NCBI GenBank assembly: GCA_027435495.1
Contig: DAHZZC010000887.1
Location: forward strand, 1 to 6,801
DNA: 6,801 nucleotides
Direction: 5' to 3'
DNA from: Planctomycetales bacterium
GTDB lineage: Bacteria > Planctomycetota > Planctomycetia > Isosphaerales > Isosphaeraceae
In this document: in pieces, positions 6,013-6,801 of the stretch
Layout: each line of letters opens with the position of its first letter
Numbering within the stretch: position 1 is the first letter of the stretch
Notes under the pieces: model-generated
The model's database searches: none
What the model was told of the DNA's origin: nothing
What the model saw: the letters and a program-made list of their open reading frames with translations, nothing else
Position numbers and translations under genes: made by a program

Positions 6013-6801
6013 ATGGATCAGAAGGTGTTTCCGATCGCCCGGGGCTCCTCGGCCCCACTCTGGTTCTGCGGCCTTCTCGGCTCGTTGACGCTCGGGGTCG
6101 CGATGATCGTGGGAATCCCGGCGTTCTTCGGGTCGCGGATGGTCAAGTTCGAGGTCTCGGACCGGGGCCTGCACATCCGCGGCGACATGTACGGCCGGCT
6201 CATCTCAGCCGCGGCCCTGCAACCCGGAAAAGCCCGGGCGCTCGATCCCGGCGCCGAGCCGGGTTACGCGCCCGAGGTCCGCACCAACGGGATCGGCCTG
6301 CCGAATTACCAGTCGGGCTGGTTCCGGCTCGCCCGGGGCTCGAAGGCCCTGCTCTTCGTGACCGACTGGAGCCGGGCGGTGCTGGTGCCGACGACCGAGG
6401 ACTACGACCTCCTGGTCAGCCCGACCGACCCTCGGGCGTTCCTGGCCGCGATCGAGCGGCCGACCGCGGCCGTCGCGACCTTCCCCATCGCCGCCGGCGC
6501 CCCGGCATCGACCTCCGCCCTCCCCGCGCTGATCGCCCTGCCCCCCCTGGCCCTGACGATCCTGCTGGGCTTCCTCGCCTACTCCACGCGGGCGGTCCGA
6601 TTCGTGGTCTCGGAGGAGGGTCTCCGCATCCGTGGCGACCTGTTCGGCCGACTGATCCCCAGGGGCTCGCTCCGGATCGACGAGGCGCGGATCCTGAACC
6701 TCAAGCAGGAGCCGACACACCGGCCCTGGCTGCGGACCTTCGGCACCGGGATGCCGGGCTACAGTTCAGGGTGGTTCCTCCTGAAGGATCGCGGCAAGGC
6801 C
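6013..6801 (+). CDS. Membrane protein with two tandem TM plus bacterial PH-like (bPH_5-type) modules; 3' partial
   Basis: The ATG at 6013 opens a frame with no stop to the window end: 263 visible residues, with the C-terminus missing. A hydrophobic segment at about 15-41 is followed by a PH-like module at about 43-148 (VKFEVSDRGLHIRGDMYGRL, later GLPNYQSGWF). A second hydrophobic segment at about 168-191 is followed by a second module from 194 (VRFVVSEEGLRIRGDLFGRL, later GMPGYSSGWF). Residues 44-112 and 195-263 align with no gap at an offset of 151 and about 34 of 69 identities, showing an internal duplication. The pattern of hydrophobic segment, short beta-rich domain and G-x-P-x-Y-x-x-G-W-F motif resembles the bacterial PH family that Pfam calls bPH_5, recalled and not searched. 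Members are mostly uncharacterised membrane proteins. No catalytic residues are recognisable and no partner gene lies nearby. The gene is divergent from the nitrilase gene. Confidence 0.8.
   Translation, partial: MDQKVFPIARGSSAPLWFCGLLGSLTLGVAMIVGIPAFFGSRMVKFEVSDRGLHIRGDMYGRLISAAALQPGKARALDPGAEPGYAPEVRTNGIGLPNYQSGWFRLARGSKALLFVTDWSRAVLVPTTEDYDLLVSPTDPRAFLAAIERPTAAVATFPIAAGAPASTSALPALIALPPLALTILLGFLAYSTRAVRFVVSEEGLRIRGDLFGRLIPRGSLRIDEARILNLKQEPTHRPWLRTFGTGMPGYSSGWFLLKDRGKA

Noticed and set aside
6205..6720. A 171-codon minus-strand frame near the right end
   Set aside because: It is antisense to the PH-like gene, whose duplicated, motif-bearing translation is much more convincing. Its own translation is low-complexity Gly/Arg/Gln/Asp-rich.

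Overview
The window is GC-rich with a strong C/G preference at third codon positions. It holds three protein genes: the C-terminal part of a very large glycan enzyme, one complete exported nitrilase-fold hydrolase, and the N-terminal part of a membrane protein with duplicated PH-like domains. No rRNA, tRNA, CRISPR array, transposase or phage gene was seen. The most likely source is a planctomycete of the Isosphaeraceae type. That inference rests on base composition, the exported nitrilase with an N-terminal sandwich domain, the duplicated bacterial PH module and the CACGAA-type intergenic repeat; no phylogenetic marker is present.

Layout. Bases 1-3908 (+) are one open frame, entering from the left edge. 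They encode about 1301 residues matching the C-terminal half of cyclic beta-1,2-glucan synthase (NdvB/ChvB): two GH94-type beta-sandwich domains, a linker, the GH94 alpha/alpha barrel with its DWND motif, and a C-terminal beta cap. Bases 3909-4211 form a convergent intergenic region. Its centre is a roughly 176-bp foldback element (3927-4102) with 34/35-bp imperfect inverted arms, each built of three CACGAA-headed units of 9-10 nt, and with further nested inverted repeats inside. Short tandem repeats lie on both sides and within it. Bases 4212-5633 (-) encode a 473-residue exported carbon-nitrogen hydrolase with a complete Glu-Lys-Cys triad. Bases 5634-6012 are a divergent promoter region. From 6013 (+) to the right edge runs a protein of TM-PH-TM-PH layout whose two halves align without gaps at a 151-residue period.

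How the genes relate. Nothing indicates an operon: the first two genes converge and the last two diverge. The glucan synthase fragment would act at the inner membrane in glucan synthesis. The nitrilase would act outside the cytoplasm on an unknown amide or nitrile. The PH protein has no assignable function. I see no new multigene system. The features most worth following are the foldback element and the internal duplication of the PH protein.
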